A DNA stretch of 64,000 nucleotides from Actinomyces gerencseriae DSM 6844 (GCF_000429265.1 NZ_KE386872.1:232430-296429), one strand, 5' to 3'; counted from the first letter of the stretch, positions 1-9,165 are shown. Notes: generated by a model not told the origin, from the sequence alone. Made by a program: numbers and translations.

Positions 1-1
1 G

Positions 2-199
2 CGGCGTCGGCGGGCGGAGCGGGTCGGGAACCGGGCCCGTGCCGGTGGGCGGGCGGCTGATGAGGCTGCGCGTGCGATCTGGGACGCCTCGGCCCCGCCG
101 GACGGCTCGGAGGCTCACGGCCAACGGCTGGACGGCGACACCCGCACGGCTCGCCAGAGTGATCGGCAGGTGGACGAGGGCGGGTGGCGGGTCCTTTGA
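2..199 (+). CDS. C-terminal end of an unidentified protein (partial)
   Basis: This frame is open from the left edge of the window to a TGA at 197-199 and would encode about 65 residues. The first part is arginine-rich. The last 45 residues have ordinary mixed composition and end in DEGGWRVL. The start lies outside the window, no domain is recognisable and no function is assigned. The frame could be open by chance in such GC-rich DNA, so the call is tentative. Confidence 0.35.
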   Translation, partial: RRRRAERVGNRARAGGRAADEAARAIWDASAPPDGSEAHGQRLDGDTRTARQSDRQVDEGGWRVL

Positions 200-398
200 T
201 GCCTGACTCTGATGCCGCTTTTCAGCCTTGCAACTTCATCGATGTCCGTCGTGCGCATCGGTGGGGCGGGGGGGGGCGGCGCCCCGCTCGCGCATGTCCG
301 AGACTTCTGAGTCTCTGAGTCCGCAAGAGGTCTTCGTGTTCCGGGATATCGTCGGGATGGCCGTGCGCCGGTGGTTCGGCGTGTCCAGGTGTCGCGTG

Positions 399-570
399 GT
401 CGTATCCTCGTGCGCCGGGTCGTACGTGGCGCCGCGTGGTCGTACGCAACTTCGCGCGGTCGTACCTTTTCTCGCCGAGTCGTACCTTAGAGCCTCCCTA
501 AGGTACGACCGCGTGCATCCGGGTACGACCGCGCGGGCTCGGGTACGACCGCACGCATTCAGGTACGACC
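399..570. repeat. Inverted array of GGTCGTAC units phased at 20 bp
   Basis: On the left, GTCGTA-type units (mostly GGTCGTAC) begin at 399, 419, 439, 459 and 479, exactly 20 bp apart; the fifth starts AGTCGTAC. On the right the reverse complement GGTACGACC begins at 502, 522, 542 and 562, again exactly 20 bp apart. The two halves face each other across a small hairpin with arms CCTTAG (484-489) and CTAAGG (498-503). I see no credible gene between 200 and 814. The 20-bp period is about two helical turns, which suits a protein-binding array, but the function is unknown. Confidence 0.8.
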
Positions 571-714
571 GCGCGGGTGGCTCTCGCGGCGACACGGGTC
601 AAGCCCCTGGTGCGGTGTTCCGTTGAATAGGTGCTGATGATCATGGTGGTGCGGGCGTGCCCGGTGGTGCGGTGAGAGTGCGTGTTAGGCGGTGCACGCA
701 TGCCGGGCGTGTCT

Positions 715-810
715 GGTGGTGCGGAAGGTGCGCCTGGTGGTGCGGAAGGTGCGCCTGGTGGTGCGGAAGGCGTGTCTGGTGGTGCGGAAGGTGCGCCCGG
801 TGGTGCGGTG
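715..810. repeat. 21-bp tandem repeat, four copies plus a partial
   Basis: Units beginning GGTGGTGCGGAAGG start at 715, 736, 757 and 778, and a partial unit starts at 799. The third unit differs at several bases near its end. The array abuts the stop codon of the DsbA-like gene on the minus strand, so it forms that gene's 3' flank. Degenerate GGTGGTGCG copies continue leftward to about 650. No function is evident. Confidence 0.75.
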
Positions 811-814
811 AGCC

Positions 815-1621
815 TCAGGAGACGTTGGCCGCCTGCTCCGCGATCGTGTTGCGCACGTAGTCCACCGGACGGAACCCGTTGATGGCCGCGTCGTTGACGA
901 TGAGGAAGGGCGTGCCCTGGATGCCGATATCGTGGGCGTGCTGCGTCGCCTCATTGACCGCGGTGACGGTGGCGGCGTCGTTCATGTCGGTGCGGAAGCG
1001 CTCGACGTCGGGCACGCCCGCCTGCCTGGCGAACTCCACGAGGGAGTCCTCGGTGTACTCGGGGTGGTCCTGAGGGTTCGCGGCCGCGTAGACGGCGTCG
1101 TGGAACTCCCAGAACTTGCCCTGGTTGCCGGCGGCGATCCCGGCCTGGGCGGCCAGCGGAGAGGTTTCGGTGATCTGCGCGAGGTCGCGCCACTCGATGC
1201 GCAGCGTGCCGTCCTGGATCAGGTCGGCCAGCTCGGGCTCGACCTCCTGGGCGAAGCGCGTGCAGAACGGGCAGGCGAAGTCGGAGTAGACGACCATGAC
1301 CACCGGCGCATCCGCATTCCCCTTGGCGCGGGCGTCGTCGGGGTTGCGCGTGACCTCGCCGTGGGCGACCTCCAGGGTTCTGGCATCGGTCAGTGAGGGG
1401 GCGGAGGTCTCCTGCGCCGTCGATGGCTGCGTAGCCGTGGGCGATGCGGTGGTGACCTGCTGCGGCTTCCTCAACTCGCGGATCAGTAGAAGACCCGCGA
1501 TCGCAGCCAGAAGGAAGGCGATGACGATCAGCAGGACGATGATCAGGCGCTGGCTGCGGTGCGGGGGCGCACCGGGGTCAGTGGGCGGCGTGGCGGGGTC
1601 GGTGGGCGGTGCGATCGACAT
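815..1621 (-). CDS. Membrane-anchored DsbA-family thioredoxin-fold protein
   Basis: The 268-residue protein has a proline-rich cytoplasmic N-terminus, one membrane segment at about residues 26-47 and an extracytoplasmic thioredoxin-fold domain. The active site is C117-P-F-C120 in the context YSDFACPFCTRF, and a cis-proline motif GTPF lies near the C-terminus. This matches the actinobacterial DsbA-like oxidoreductases that make or isomerise disulfides in exported proteins. The substrate is unknown. It stands alone: its upstream region is shared with no other start codon, and a 21-bp repeat array follows the stop. The assignment to the family is firm; oxidase versus isomerase activity cannot be decided from sequence. 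Confidence 0.88.
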   Translation of the reverse strand: MSIAPPTDPATPPTDPGAPPHRSQRLIIVLLIVIAFLLAAIAGLLLIRELRKPQQVTTASPTATQPSTAQETSAPSLTDARTLEVAHGEVTRNPDDARAKGNADAPVVMVVYSDFACPFCTRFAQEVEPELADLIQDGTLRIEWRDLAQITETSPLAAQAGIAAGNQGKFWEFHDAVYAAANPQDHPEYTEDSLVEFARQAGVPDVERFRTDMNDAATVTAVNEATQHAHDIGIQGTPFLIVNDAAINGFRPVDYVRNTIAEQAANVS

Positions 1622-1922
1622 GGACGGCAGTCTGTCAGACGGCGTGCGACGTCGTGCGCCGCCCGCCCCGGCCCGCCCGGTCGCCGATCCGCGTCGGCGC
1701 AGGCGTATCCACGCCCGTACGGGGCACTCCCGCGGAGGTCACAATCGGAACACCGCCTTGAGCCCCCCGACCTCGCCCGCGCCGGCCCCGCCCGTGCTGG
1801 CGCGCGTGGCCCGGCCCGCATCAGCACGGCCGAGCGGACCGGGCGACGGCGGCGGGCATCGCCTCGGGCCGGGGCCCGTGCGCCGTTCCCGCCCCGGGTC
1901 GGCCGGGGCGCCGGCGCGGCGA
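1622..1922. other. Intergenic region without a recognisable gene
   Basis: This stretch separates the start of the DsbA-like gene from the end of the flotillin gene, both on the minus strand. It should hold the DsbA-like promoter. The only structure I see is a short palindrome, GTCTGTCAGAC, at 1631-1641, just upstream of that start codon. Open frames here are GC-rich and lack coding character. Confidence 0.5.
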
Positions 1923-3329
1923 CTACGCCGTGGACGAGCGCCTGCCGCCCTCGTCGTCCTTGGCATCCAGGTAGCGACTGACCATGTCGGTCAGGCCCGA
2001 GCCGGTCAGTGACCGCATGACGGCGTTGAGCTGCTCCACGTTGCCGGCCACCGCCTTGGGCAGTGCGGAGGCGCCATCGGTGGAGATGATCGACATGTCC
2101 TTGACGCTGCCCATCGGCTCGGCCAGTGCGCGGGCGATGTCGGGGGCCTTGTCCAGCACCATCTGCTGGGTGGCGGCCTCCCCGTACTTGGCCAGCGCGT
2201 CCGCCTTGTCGCTCATGGCCTTCGCCTCGGCCTCACCGGCCGCCTGGACGGCCTCCGCCTCCGCACGACCACGGGCCGCGATCGCCTCGGCCTCCGCCTT
2301 GGCGCGGGCCGCGGTCGCACGGGCGTTCGCCTCGGCGCGGGCCACGGTCGCCTCGGCATCGGCCTTGGCGTCCAGCCTCGTACGCTCGGCCTCCGCCTCC
2401 GCCCTGCGGATGGACTCGACCTTGGTGGCCTCGGCCTCCTGCTCGCGCTGGTAGCGGGAGGCGTCGGCGGGCTTGCGCACCGTCGAGTCGAGCTCGCGCT
2501 CGGTCAGCGCGGCCTTGGCCTGGGCGGCCTCCTGCTCGATGACGGCGATCTCGCGCTCCTTGGCGGCCTGGGCCAGAGGGCCGGCCGAGGCCGCCTCCGC
2601 CTGGGCCTTGTCCGTCTCGGCCTTGAGCTGGGCCTGACGCAGGTACAGGTCGCGCTCGCGCTCGGCGATCTGCTGACGCGAGGTCACCTCGGCGTCCTTG
2701 GCCTCCCTCTCGGCGTTGGCGCGGGCGATGCGGGCGTCCTTCTCGACGCGCTGCTGCTCGGGCACGCCCAGGGAGTCGATGTAGCCGCCCTCGTCGGTGA
2801 TCTCGGAGATCTGGAGGACGTCGATCTCCAGGCCCATGTTGGCCATGACGGACTTGGCGTCGTCGAAGACGTTCTGCTGGAGCGCGTCGCGGTCCGAGAT
2901 GAGGTCGGTGATGGTCATGTGGCCGACGATCGAGCGCAGTGAGCCGATGAGCGCGTTGCGGGCCGAGTCGGCGATCGCCTGGTCGGTGTTCGGCTTGCCG
3001 AGGAAGCGCTTGGCGGCGGCGCGCACCTGCTCGTCGGAGTCGCCGACCTTGACCGCGGCCACGGCGGAGACGTTGACGTTGATCTTGTTCTCGTCCTCGG
3101 CCGTGACGCGGAACCCGATCGTGTTCTGGGTGAAGGGCAGGTACTGGATCGACTGGATGATCGGCAGGACGAAGTCCCGCCCGCCGGGCCGGATGATCTT
3201 GATCTCGCCGTTGCGGGTGGACCCGGCCACCAGGCCGGTCAGGTTGGAGGGCACGACGACGACTCGCGAGAGCATGTAGAGCCCCAGTAGGACCGCCAGG
3301 ACGACGAGCGCGATGATTGCGTAGAGCAT
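1923..3329 (-). CDS. Flotillin-like SPFH-domain protein
   Basis: The 468-residue protein starts with a membrane segment at residues 1-25 (MLYAIIALVVLAVLLG). An SPFH/band-7 domain spans about residues 30-200. A long alanine/glutamate-rich coiled coil follows at about 210-390, with repeated AEAE and ARAEA patterns, then a flotillin-type C-terminal region. The length and order match bacterial flotillins (FloT/YuaG), which assemble into membrane rafts. The next gene downstream of its promoter side encodes an NfeD-like protein, the usual partner, 57 bp away on the same strand, so the two probably form an operon. The call is well supported; raft function is inferred from the family. Confidence 0.9.
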   Translation of the reverse strand: MLYAIIALVVLAVLLGLYMLSRVVVVPSNLTGLVAGSTRNGEIKIIRPGGRDFVLPIIQSIQYLPFTQNTIGFRVTAEDENKINVNVSAVAAVKVGDSDEQVRAAAKRFLGKPNTDQAIADSARNALIGSLRSIVGHMTITDLISDRDALQQNVFDDAKSVMANMGLEIDVLQISEITDEGGYIDSLGVPEQQRVEKDARIARANAEREAKDAEVTSRQQIAERERDLYLRQAQLKAETDKAQAEAASAGPLAQAAKEREIAVIEQEAAQAKAALTERELDSTVRKPADASRYQREQEAEATKVESIRRAEAEAERTRLDAKADAEATVARAEANARATAARAKAEAEAIAARGRAEAEAVQAAGEAEAKAMSDKADALAKYGEAATQQMVLDKAPDIARALAEPMGSVKDMSIISTDGASALPKAVAGNVEQLNAVMRSLTGSGLTDMVSRYLDAKDDEGGRRSSTA

Positions 3330-3386
3330 CGATCTCCTTGTGTACGTGGTTGTGCGGGTGATATGGGGGTGAGCGGCTGAGGCGCG

Positions 3387-3887
3387 TCAGGGATCGAGAC
3401 TCAGGGAGGTCACGACGAGGGCGTCGTCGGCCGTCTCCAGGACGACGGCGGTGGAGCCGGCGTGCAGAGGATCCTCGGAGTGGGCCTCCAGGGTGAGCTG
3501 GTGACCGCGCGAGCTCGCCATGACCTCGCCGCGGCCGTCCTTCCACCACAGGACCCGGACCTCCGTGCCGACCAGCTCCCCCGGCGTCAGCGGGACGGCG
3601 TTGCGGGGCATGGAGCGCTTCAACCGCACCCACAGGACGCGGGTGCCCGTGCCCGCGGCAAGCGCCGCCGCCAGGGGCGCCCCGATGAGCACCGCCGTCG
3701 CCACGCGCTGGCCGGCCATGGCCTGCACGCCGGCGCCGACGGCCCCGAAGACGCCCAGCGCTGCGGCGAGGACCGGCAGGGAGCCGTCGAAGAGGAGATC
3801 GTCGAGCCCATCCGTCAGGCCGTCGAGGACCAGGGACAGCGCCAGGATCCCGCAGCCGATGACGGCGCACCAGATGAAAGGGGTCAT
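3387..3887 (-). CDS. NfeD-like membrane protein, flotillin partner
   Basis: This 166-residue protein begins at MTPFIWCAVIGCG. The in-frame upstream extension of 31 residues is polar and lacks a matching hydrophobic start, so the start at 3887 is preferred. There are about three membrane segments in residues 5-90. A C-terminal beta-rich domain with PGELVGTEVRVLWW fits the OB fold of NfeD/YuaF proteins. These proteins sit beside flotillin genes and act with them in the membrane. It is transcribed first, with the flotillin gene following after 57 bp. Family membership is inferred from topology and position more than from sequence motifs. Confidence 0.75.
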   Translation of the reverse strand: MTPFIWCAVIGCGILALSLVLDGLTDGLDDLLFDGSLPVLAAALGVFGAVGAGVQAMAGQRVATAVLIGAPLAAALAAGTGTRVLWVRLKRSMPRNAVPLTPGELVGTEVRVLWWKDGRGEVMASSRGHQLTLEAHSEDPLHAGSTAVVLETADDALVVTSLSLDP

Positions 3888-4043
3888 GTGCGGCTCTCTG
3901 CTCGCAAGGTTGGGGAAGGATTCGGGAGGGATTCTTCCACGATGCGTGTCCCGCGGTATGGGGACAACGCCCCTTCGCACGCGAGCGGATTCACACCGAC
4001 GCGGAGCCGAGGATCACGCTCAGGGCGGTCGGCTTCTTCGCGG

Positions 4044-4478
4044 TCAGCCGATTCGCGCCAACGCGGATCCGAGACCCGCGCCGATCAACGCCATGGCCAG
4101 GGCGCCCGCCGTCATGGCCATGGCGTGCGCCAGCGCCGCTCCGCCGCGGCCGTCCAGGAGCAGGCGGGCGCCCTCCAGACTCGCCGTCGAGAAGGTCGAG
4201 TAGCCGCCCAGGAAGCCCGTGCCGACCACCGCGTCGATCCATGACGGCCAGGAGGGGGCTGCGGCCAGCCCGGCCAGCAGGCCCAGCAGGAGGCAGGCCG
4301 TGAGGTTGACGGCGATCGTGCCCAGCGGGATCGCGTCGCTCCATCGGGGTCGTCGCGGGCCGGTGCGCGCGCGCCGGCGTCGGGCGACGACCGCGTTCAC
4401 GCGCGTGTCCACGGTGAAGCGGGCGGCCGCCCCCAGGCCGCCGGCGATGGCGAGCCCCGCCCAGGCCGCCGGGGTCAT
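4044..4478 (-). CDS. crcB: FluC/CrcB fluoride exporter subunit
   Basis: The 144-residue protein has four membrane segments and the FluC signature elements: GGLGAAARF near residue 14, GTIAVN near residue 53 and GFLGGYSTFSTASLE near residue 92. FluC channels export fluoride as dual-topology dimers. Its start overlaps the stop of the second crcB gene by 4 bp, so the two are translationally coupled and probably form a heterodimer. A degenerate partial copy of its C-terminal coding sequence lies just downstream at about 3980-4020. No fluoride riboswitch was recognised. Confidence 0.9.
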   Translation of the reverse strand: MTPAAWAGLAIAGGLGAAARFTVDTRVNAVVARRRRARTGPRRPRWSDAIPLGTIAVNLTACLLLGLLAGLAAAPSWPSWIDAVVGTGFLGGYSTFSTASLEGARLLLDGRGGAALAHAMAMTAGALAMALIGAGLGSALARIG

Positions 4479-4972
4479 GACGGGTTCTCCTGCCGGTGCG
4501 GCCGCCGGTGCGATCGGCGTCGTCCGATCCGGTCGCCCAGGACCAGGCCGACGGCCGCGGCGGCGAGGCCGGCCGCGAGCGAGCCGAGCAGGTAGGCCAG
4601 CGCCGGGACCGCGCGATCGTGCTGGAGCATGCGGGCGACCTCCAGGATGTAGGTCGAGTGCGTGGTCAGACCGCCCATGAGGCCGGTGCCGGCGGCCAGT
4701 CGCACGAGTCCGAGACCTCCCCGGTCGGGGCCCATGGCGGCCAGGAAACCGGTCAGCGCGCCCAGCAGGAGGGCGCCGACCAGGTTGACGGTCAGGGTCG
4801 CCGTTGGCAGGTGCACGGCGTCGTGCGGCCGCAGCTCCTCCAGACCGGCGCGCGCCAGCGTGCCGGCAGCCCCGCCCAGTCCGACGGCGAGCAGGGCCCG
4901 GCCGGTCCGACCGGCTCGACTGGTCCCACTGACCCGGCCCGCCCGGTCGTGCCGGCCCGACGACTCACTCAA
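4475..4972 (-). CDS. crcB: FluC/CrcB fluoride exporter subunit, second copy
   Basis: The 165-residue protein shows four membrane segments after a polar N-terminus of about 25 residues. It carries TLTVNLVGALLLG and the signature GLMGGLTTHSTYILEVARM, where the phenylalanine-box region is H-S instead of F-S. Paired, slightly different crcB genes are common in actinobacteria and encode the two halves of a heterodimeric channel. Its start overlaps the end of the DUF2079 gene by 8 bp and its stop overlaps the start of the next crcB by 4 bp. The true start could be slightly downstream because the first 25 residues are not hydrophobic. Confidence 0.88.
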   Translation of the reverse strand: MSESSGRHDRAGRVSGTSRAGRTGRALLAVGLGGAAGTLARAGLEELRPHDAVHLPTATLTVNLVGALLLGALTGFLAAMGPDRGGLGLVRLAAGTGLMGGLTTHSTYILEVARMLQHDRAVPALAYLLGSLAAGLAAAAVGLVLGDRIGRRRSHRRPHRQENPS

Positions 4973-6752
4973 CGCGCTTCGCCACCTGGAAGCCGTCGAC
5001 GTCGAGCACGAGGTCGTAGGCGACGTGCCGGGACTGCGTGGCCCACTGCGCGGCGTCCTTCGGCGGCCTGCCGCCCCAGGCCGTGGAGCGGGAGTCCACG
5101 ATGACGTAGTCCTTGGCCCGGCCGGACTCGCCGGAGGTGCCCACCCAGGACACGGTCGCCTTGGGCACGAGGTAGGCCAGGAGCGTCAGATCCGTCTCGA
5201 CGGTCGCCCCCTCGGGGATGACGTCGAGCACCTGCTGCGCGGCGTCCGACCGGGGGGACGCCGAGCCGTAGCCCTTCTGGGTCATGGCCCACAGGGGCAG
5301 GTCGGAGGCGGTTGCGATCCCGATGATCAGCGGGATCGTCACGCCGACGGCGACCGTCCAGCGGGCCCACACGGGCGCGACCAGCCAGCCGCTGGAGGGC
5401 CTGGCGGGCTCAGCGGGGGCGGAGGGCGCGGCGGAAGGGGCGGGCTCGGGCGGCCCAGCGGGCGCGGCGGAGGCTATGGGCTCAGCGGACTCAGCGGAGG
5501 CGACGGGCTCGGGCGGCTCAGCGGAGGCGACGGGCTCGGGCGGCTCAGCGGGCGCGGCTGCGGAGCGCCGGGCTCTGCGCTCCCGCAGTCGGGCGACGAC
5601 GTCGAGCAGCGCCCCCAGCGCGATGGGGATGAGCGCGGCGTTGTAGTGCCAGAACTTCCACTCCCAGTACGCCTCCTTGTCCGCCAGGAAGCGCCATCCC
5701 AGGGTCGGCAGCACGAGCGCCATCCACGGCGAGGTCAGGCCGATCCCGCCGGCGGTGCACGCCAGCATGAACAGCGTCGTGATCTTGACCTCCGGGGAGA
5801 GCAGGCGGTCGAGCAGGGTGCCGCCGCTGCCGGCGGCCGCCACGCCGTCCCCGGTGTTGCCGTCCAGCCCGTACTGCCAGGATCCCGTCGGACTGAGCAG
5901 GGGCACGATGATGAACACCGTCAGGACGAAGGCCAGTGCGCCGAAGAGGGCGAGGTGCGCGCCGATCCGCACCGCCGGCGGCCACTCGCCCCGGCGCCCG
6001 GGACGCGGCTGCTCGGAGGATGCCGGCGGACGCGACCGCGCGGAGCGGAGCCACGCCGGGCCGCCTCCGCGGTCGCTCCCGCCGCTCCCGCCGCCGTCGA
6101 GCGCCGGCGCCCGGCCCGCACGAGCCTCCCGCCAGCCGCGCAGGGCCATGGCACCGCCCGCCATGATGAGCGTGAGCCCCAGATCCTCCTTGACCAGCAC
6201 CAGCGGCACGAGCCACAGGGCGCACGCCTCCCAGTCACGTTCCACGAAGGCGGCCGAGGCCCACGCCAGCATCGGCACCGCGAAGACGATCTCGTGGAAC
6301 TGCGCCTGCGCAGCGCCCTGGAAGCCCCAGGACAGGACGTAGAACAGCCCCAGCGCGCCCGCGACGGGCCGGTTCAGCAGGCGCGTGGCCAGGCGCGTCA
6401 GCGGCCAGGCCGACACCGCCAGGAGCAGGTCCTGGACCACCAGGAGCGCCAGCGGAGTGGGGAACAGGCGCCAGAGCGGGCCGAGCAGGACGAGGATCGG
6501 GTGGAAGTGGTCGCCCAGGAGGTTGTAGTCGTCGCCCTTGATCGGCACGATCGGGGCCTGCCCGTGCGCATAGGCCTTGGCGAGCTCGGCGAAGATCGCC
6601 AGGTCCCAGCTCGGTACCGTCATCGAGCGCCACTGGCCCACGGAGTAGGCGATGAGGGCCCACGCCCCCACCAGGACGGCGAAGGCGGCGGGCAGACGGT
6701 CCAGGGCGGCGTCACGAGCGGTCTGCCCGGGGGGACGAGATGTGATCATCAT
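4965..6752 (-). CDS. DUF2079-family polytopic membrane protein
   Basis: From the start at 6752 (MMITSRPPGQ) the protein has 595 residues. It has roughly ten membrane segments and the DUF2079 hallmarks: SWDLAIFAELAKAYAHG, GDHFHPILVLLGPLWRLFPTP and a central ALALL-type segment. A Pro/Ala/Glu-rich tandem repeat (PPEPVASAE type, about residues 430-480) separates the membrane part from a C-terminal extracytoplasmic domain containing VETDLTLLAYLVP. The architecture recalls GT-C-type enzymes, but the biochemical role of DUF2079 is not established. The 23-residue in-frame extension to 6821 would approach the divergent permease gene and is less likely. It heads an overlapping run with the two crcB genes. 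Confidence 0.8.
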   Translation of the reverse strand: MMITSRPPGQTARDAALDRLPAAFAVLVGAWALIAYSVGQWRSMTVPSWDLAIFAELAKAYAHGQAPIVPIKGDDYNLLGDHFHPILVLLGPLWRLFPTPLALLVVQDLLLAVSAWPLTRLATRLLNRPVAGALGLFYVLSWGFQGAAQAQFHEIVFAVPMLAWASAAFVERDWEACALWLVPLVLVKEDLGLTLIMAGGAMALRGWREARAGRAPALDGGGSGGSDRGGGPAWLRSARSRPPASSEQPRPGRRGEWPPAVRIGAHLALFGALAFVLTVFIIVPLLSPTGSWQYGLDGNTGDGVAAAGSGGTLLDRLLSPEVKITTLFMLACTAGGIGLTSPWMALVLPTLGWRFLADKEAYWEWKFWHYNAALIPIALGALLDVVARLRERRARRSAAAPAEPPEPVASAEPPEPVASAESAEPIASAAPAGPPEPAPSAAPSAPAEPARPSSGWLVAPVWARWTVAVGVTIPLIIGIATASDLPLWAMTQKGYGSASPRSDAAQQVLDVIPEGATVETDLTLLAYLVPKATVSWVGTSGESGRAKDYVIVDSRSTAWGGRPPKDAAQWATQSRHVAYDLVLDVDGFQVAKRVE

Positions 6753-6835
6753 TCCGAGCCTATCCGAGGCCGCACGGCGCGGGCGCGGCCACGCGCGAGT
6801 AGGCTGCCCGCGTCCGCACACCTCGAGGAGTTCCC

Positions 6836-8233
6836 ATGGCCGAGCAGGTCGCTCAGGACCAACAGCTGCAACGACGTCTCACCAACAGGCACATCCAGCT
6901 CATCGCCATCGGAGGGGCCATCGGCACCGGACTCTTCATGGGCTCCGGCAAGGCCATCTCGGCGACCGGCCCCGGGGTGCTCCTCGTCTACGCGATCATC
7001 GGCGGCGTCCTCTTCCTCGTCATGCGGGCCCTGGGTGAGGTCCTCCTGTCCAACCTGGAGTACAAGTCCTTCGCGGACGTCGCCCACGACCTCATCGGGC
7101 CCTGGGCCGGATTCTTCACCGGCTGGACCTACTACGTCTGCTGGCTGGTGACGGCCGTCGCCGAGGTCATCGCCATCACGGGCTACATCAGCTTCTGGTG
7201 GCCCGACCTGCCGCTGTGGGTGGCGCCGGTGCTCACGGTAACGCTGCTGCTGGGGCTGAACCTCACCACCGTGCGGGCGTTCGGCGAGATCGAGTTCTGG
7301 TTCTCCATCATCAAGATCGTGGCCATCATCGCCCTGGTCGTCGTGGGGATCGTGCTGGTGGTCATCAGGTTCACCCCGCCGAGCGGCGCGCAGGCGGACA
7401 TCGCGAACCTGTGGCGCGACGGCGGCCTGTTCCCCGAGAAGTTCCACGGGTTCGCCGCGGCCTTCCAGATCGCCGTGTTCTCCTTCGTGGGCACCGAGCT
7501 CATCGGCACCACCGCCGCCGAGGCCAAGGACCCGGAGGTCACCCTCCCCAAGGCGATCAACGCGATCCCAGTGCGCATCGTCATCTTCTACCTGGGGGCG
7601 CTCGCGGCCATCATGTCGGTCACGCCGTGGCGGGAGGTGTCGCCGGAGTCGAGCCCGTTCGTGTCCATGTTCTCGCTGGCCGGGCTCGGCATCGCCGCGG
7701 GCCTGGTCAACTTCGTGGTGCTCACGGCGGCGGCGTCGAGCGCGAACTCCGGGATCTACTCGACGTCGAGGATGCTGTTCGGGCTGTCGTGGTCCGAGCA
7801 CGCTCCGCGGGTCTTCCGCACCCTGACGGCGCGCAGCGTGCCAGGCCCGGCGCTGCTGGTCACCTGCGCGGCGCTGCTGACCTCGATCCCGCTGATGTAC
7901 GTGTCCACCTCGATCATGACAGCCTTCATCGCGGTGACGACGGTGGCCAGCGTGCTGTTCATCGCGGTGTGGTGCATCATCGTCGTGTCGTACATGCGCT
8001 TCCGCGTCCTGCGGCCCGAGCTGCACGAGGCGAGCGCCTTCCGACTGCCCGGCGGGTGGGTCGCCGCCTGGGGCTCCCTGGCCTTCTTCGCCTTCGTGAC
8101 CTGGACGCTGACGGTGGAGGAGGGGGAGACGCGGCTGGCCGTGGAGGTCTCGCCCCTGTGGCTGGTGGCCCTCGGCCTCGCCTGGTGGGTGCGCTCGGTG
8201 AGGTCGCGCCGAGCCGAGCGGACGAGCGCCTGA
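6836..8233 (+). CDS. cycA: CycA-like amino acid permease (D-serine/D-alanine/glycine type)
   Basis: The 465-residue APC-superfamily transporter follows E. coli CycA almost segment by segment. The N-terminal RRLTNRHIQLIAIGGAIGTGLF, GLFMGSGKAIS, MRALGEVLLSNLEYKSF and GPWAGFFTGWTYY are nearly the same, as are GTTAAEAKDPE and SSANSGIYSTSRMLFGL. Twelve membrane segments are expected. It should import glycine, D-alanine, D-serine or cycloserine by proton symport at the plasma membrane. GAGGAG at 6825-6830 sits five bases before the ATG. Divergent from the DUF2079 gene; no partner follows in the same direction. Confidence 0.93.
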   Translation: MAEQVAQDQQLQRRLTNRHIQLIAIGGAIGTGLFMGSGKAISATGPGVLLVYAIIGGVLFLVMRALGEVLLSNLEYKSFADVAHDLIGPWAGFFTGWTYYVCWLVTAVAEVIAITGYISFWWPDLPLWVAPVLTVTLLLGLNLTTVRAFGEIEFWFSIIKIVAIIALVVVGIVLVVIRFTPPSGAQADIANLWRDGGLFPEKFHGFAAAFQIAVFSFVGTELIGTTAAEAKDPEVTLPKAINAIPVRIVIFYLGALAAIMSVTPWREVSPESSPFVSMFSLAGLGIAAGLVNFVVLTAAASSANSGIYSTSRMLFGLSWSEHAPRVFRTLTARSVPGPALLVTCAALLTSIPLMYVSTSIMTAFIAVTTVASVLFIAVWCIIVVSYMRFRVLRPELHEASAFRLPGGWVAAWGSLAFFAFVTWTLTVEEGETRLAVEVSPLWLVALGLAWWVRSVRSRRAERTSA

Positions 8234-8289
8234 GGGGCCGCCCGGGGCGCCGGCCCGCGCGGACGAGCATCCGAGGCGCCGGCCCGCGG

Positions 8290-9021
8290 TCACCGGGCCT
8301 TGACGGCGGCGACGACGGCGTTGGCCCGGCCCGGCAGCACCGGATCGGGCCGGGAGTGCTGGTAGGTGACGATCAGCCCCAGCTTCTTGCAGGTCCGCGA
8401 GATCCAGGCGGGCGGGACCACGAAGAGCTCGGAGGCGTATCGCTCCTCGCCCCAGGTCAGGGTGACTCGACGACGGTCCTGGTCGGCCTCGTCGTCAAGG
8501 CGGATGCGGGGATCCGGGGAGTACGACGCCATCGCGGGGGCCTCGTCGAGGAGGTACTCGGTGCAGACGATGAGGGCCCCGCCGGGCGCCAGGTGATCGG
8601 CCGCGCGCTCCAGGACGCGGCGCCGCTCCTCGGGCGCCACCTGTGTGACCGAGCTCGTGGACAGGCAGACCGCCTTGAACGACTCCTCGAAGGAGAAGGC
8701 GGTCATGTCCGCCGTGCGGAGCTCGATCCGCTCCACTGCTCGGGTGTGCTGCGCGAGCTCGGCCGCGAGGTGCACGAGGGCCTGCGGGTCGATGTCGGTG
8801 GTGAGCACTCGGTGGCCGGCCGTGGCCAGGGGCAGGGTGAGGCGGCCCGAGCCGCAGGCGAGCTCCAGGACGCGCAGGTCGGAGATGCCGGGCTCGGTGA
8901 CGGTCGTCAGGCTCTCCAGGACCGCCGTCACCTCCGTGCGATCCCGCAGTGAGAGCCGGTGGTGACGGCGGGCCCCGGCGCCGCGGTGCAGCGGCAGAGC
9001 GGTCGTGCTGAATGCGGTCAT
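8290..9021 (-). CDS. Class I SAM-dependent methyltransferase, paralogue 1
   Basis: Starting at MTAFSTTALPLH (9021), the protein has 243 residues. Motif I is LELACGSGRLTLPLATAG, followed by an acidic ribose-binding loop TTDID and a motif near DMTAF. The C-terminus is distinctive: ISRTCKKLGLIVTYQHSRPDPVLPG. A paralogue with the same ending lies at 12201-12959. The substrate is unknown. The gene follows a response-regulator and kinase pair on the same strand but is separated from them by a hairpin. An in-frame upstream extension to 9201 exists; its composition is poor and would cross that hairpin, so the later start is preferred. Confidence 0.75.
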   Translation of the reverse strand: MTAFSTTALPLHRGAGARRHHRLSLRDRTEVTAVLESLTTVTEPGISDLRVLELACGSGRLTLPLATAGHRVLTTDIDPQALVHLAAELAQHTRAVERIELRTADMTAFSFEESFKAVCLSTSSVTQVAPEERRRVLERAADHLAPGGALIVCTEYLLDEAPAMASYSPDPRIRLDDEADQDRRRVTLTWGEERYASELFVVPPAWISRTCKKLGLIVTYQHSRPDPVLPGRANAVVAAVKAR

Positions 9022-9165
9022 GGCGGGGCCTTGCGAGACGTCGGCGCTCAGCGTTGGAGGGACCATGAGGAATCGCGGGCGGGGTGAAGCATGTCGGAGC
9101 CTTTCAGGGGTCGTGCTGCGTGGCGATCCCCATGCTTCTCCCCGCCGCGCGACGGGGGATCGGAT

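Noticed and set aside
399..570. Plasmid-like origin iterons
   Set aside because: No replication initiator is encoded nearby and the mirror arrangement is not typical of iterons.
8290..9021. Daptide-type RiPP methyltransferase
   Set aside because: The protein and its paralogue could belong to such a family, but no daptide precursor, aminotransferase or oxidoreductase genes are nearby.
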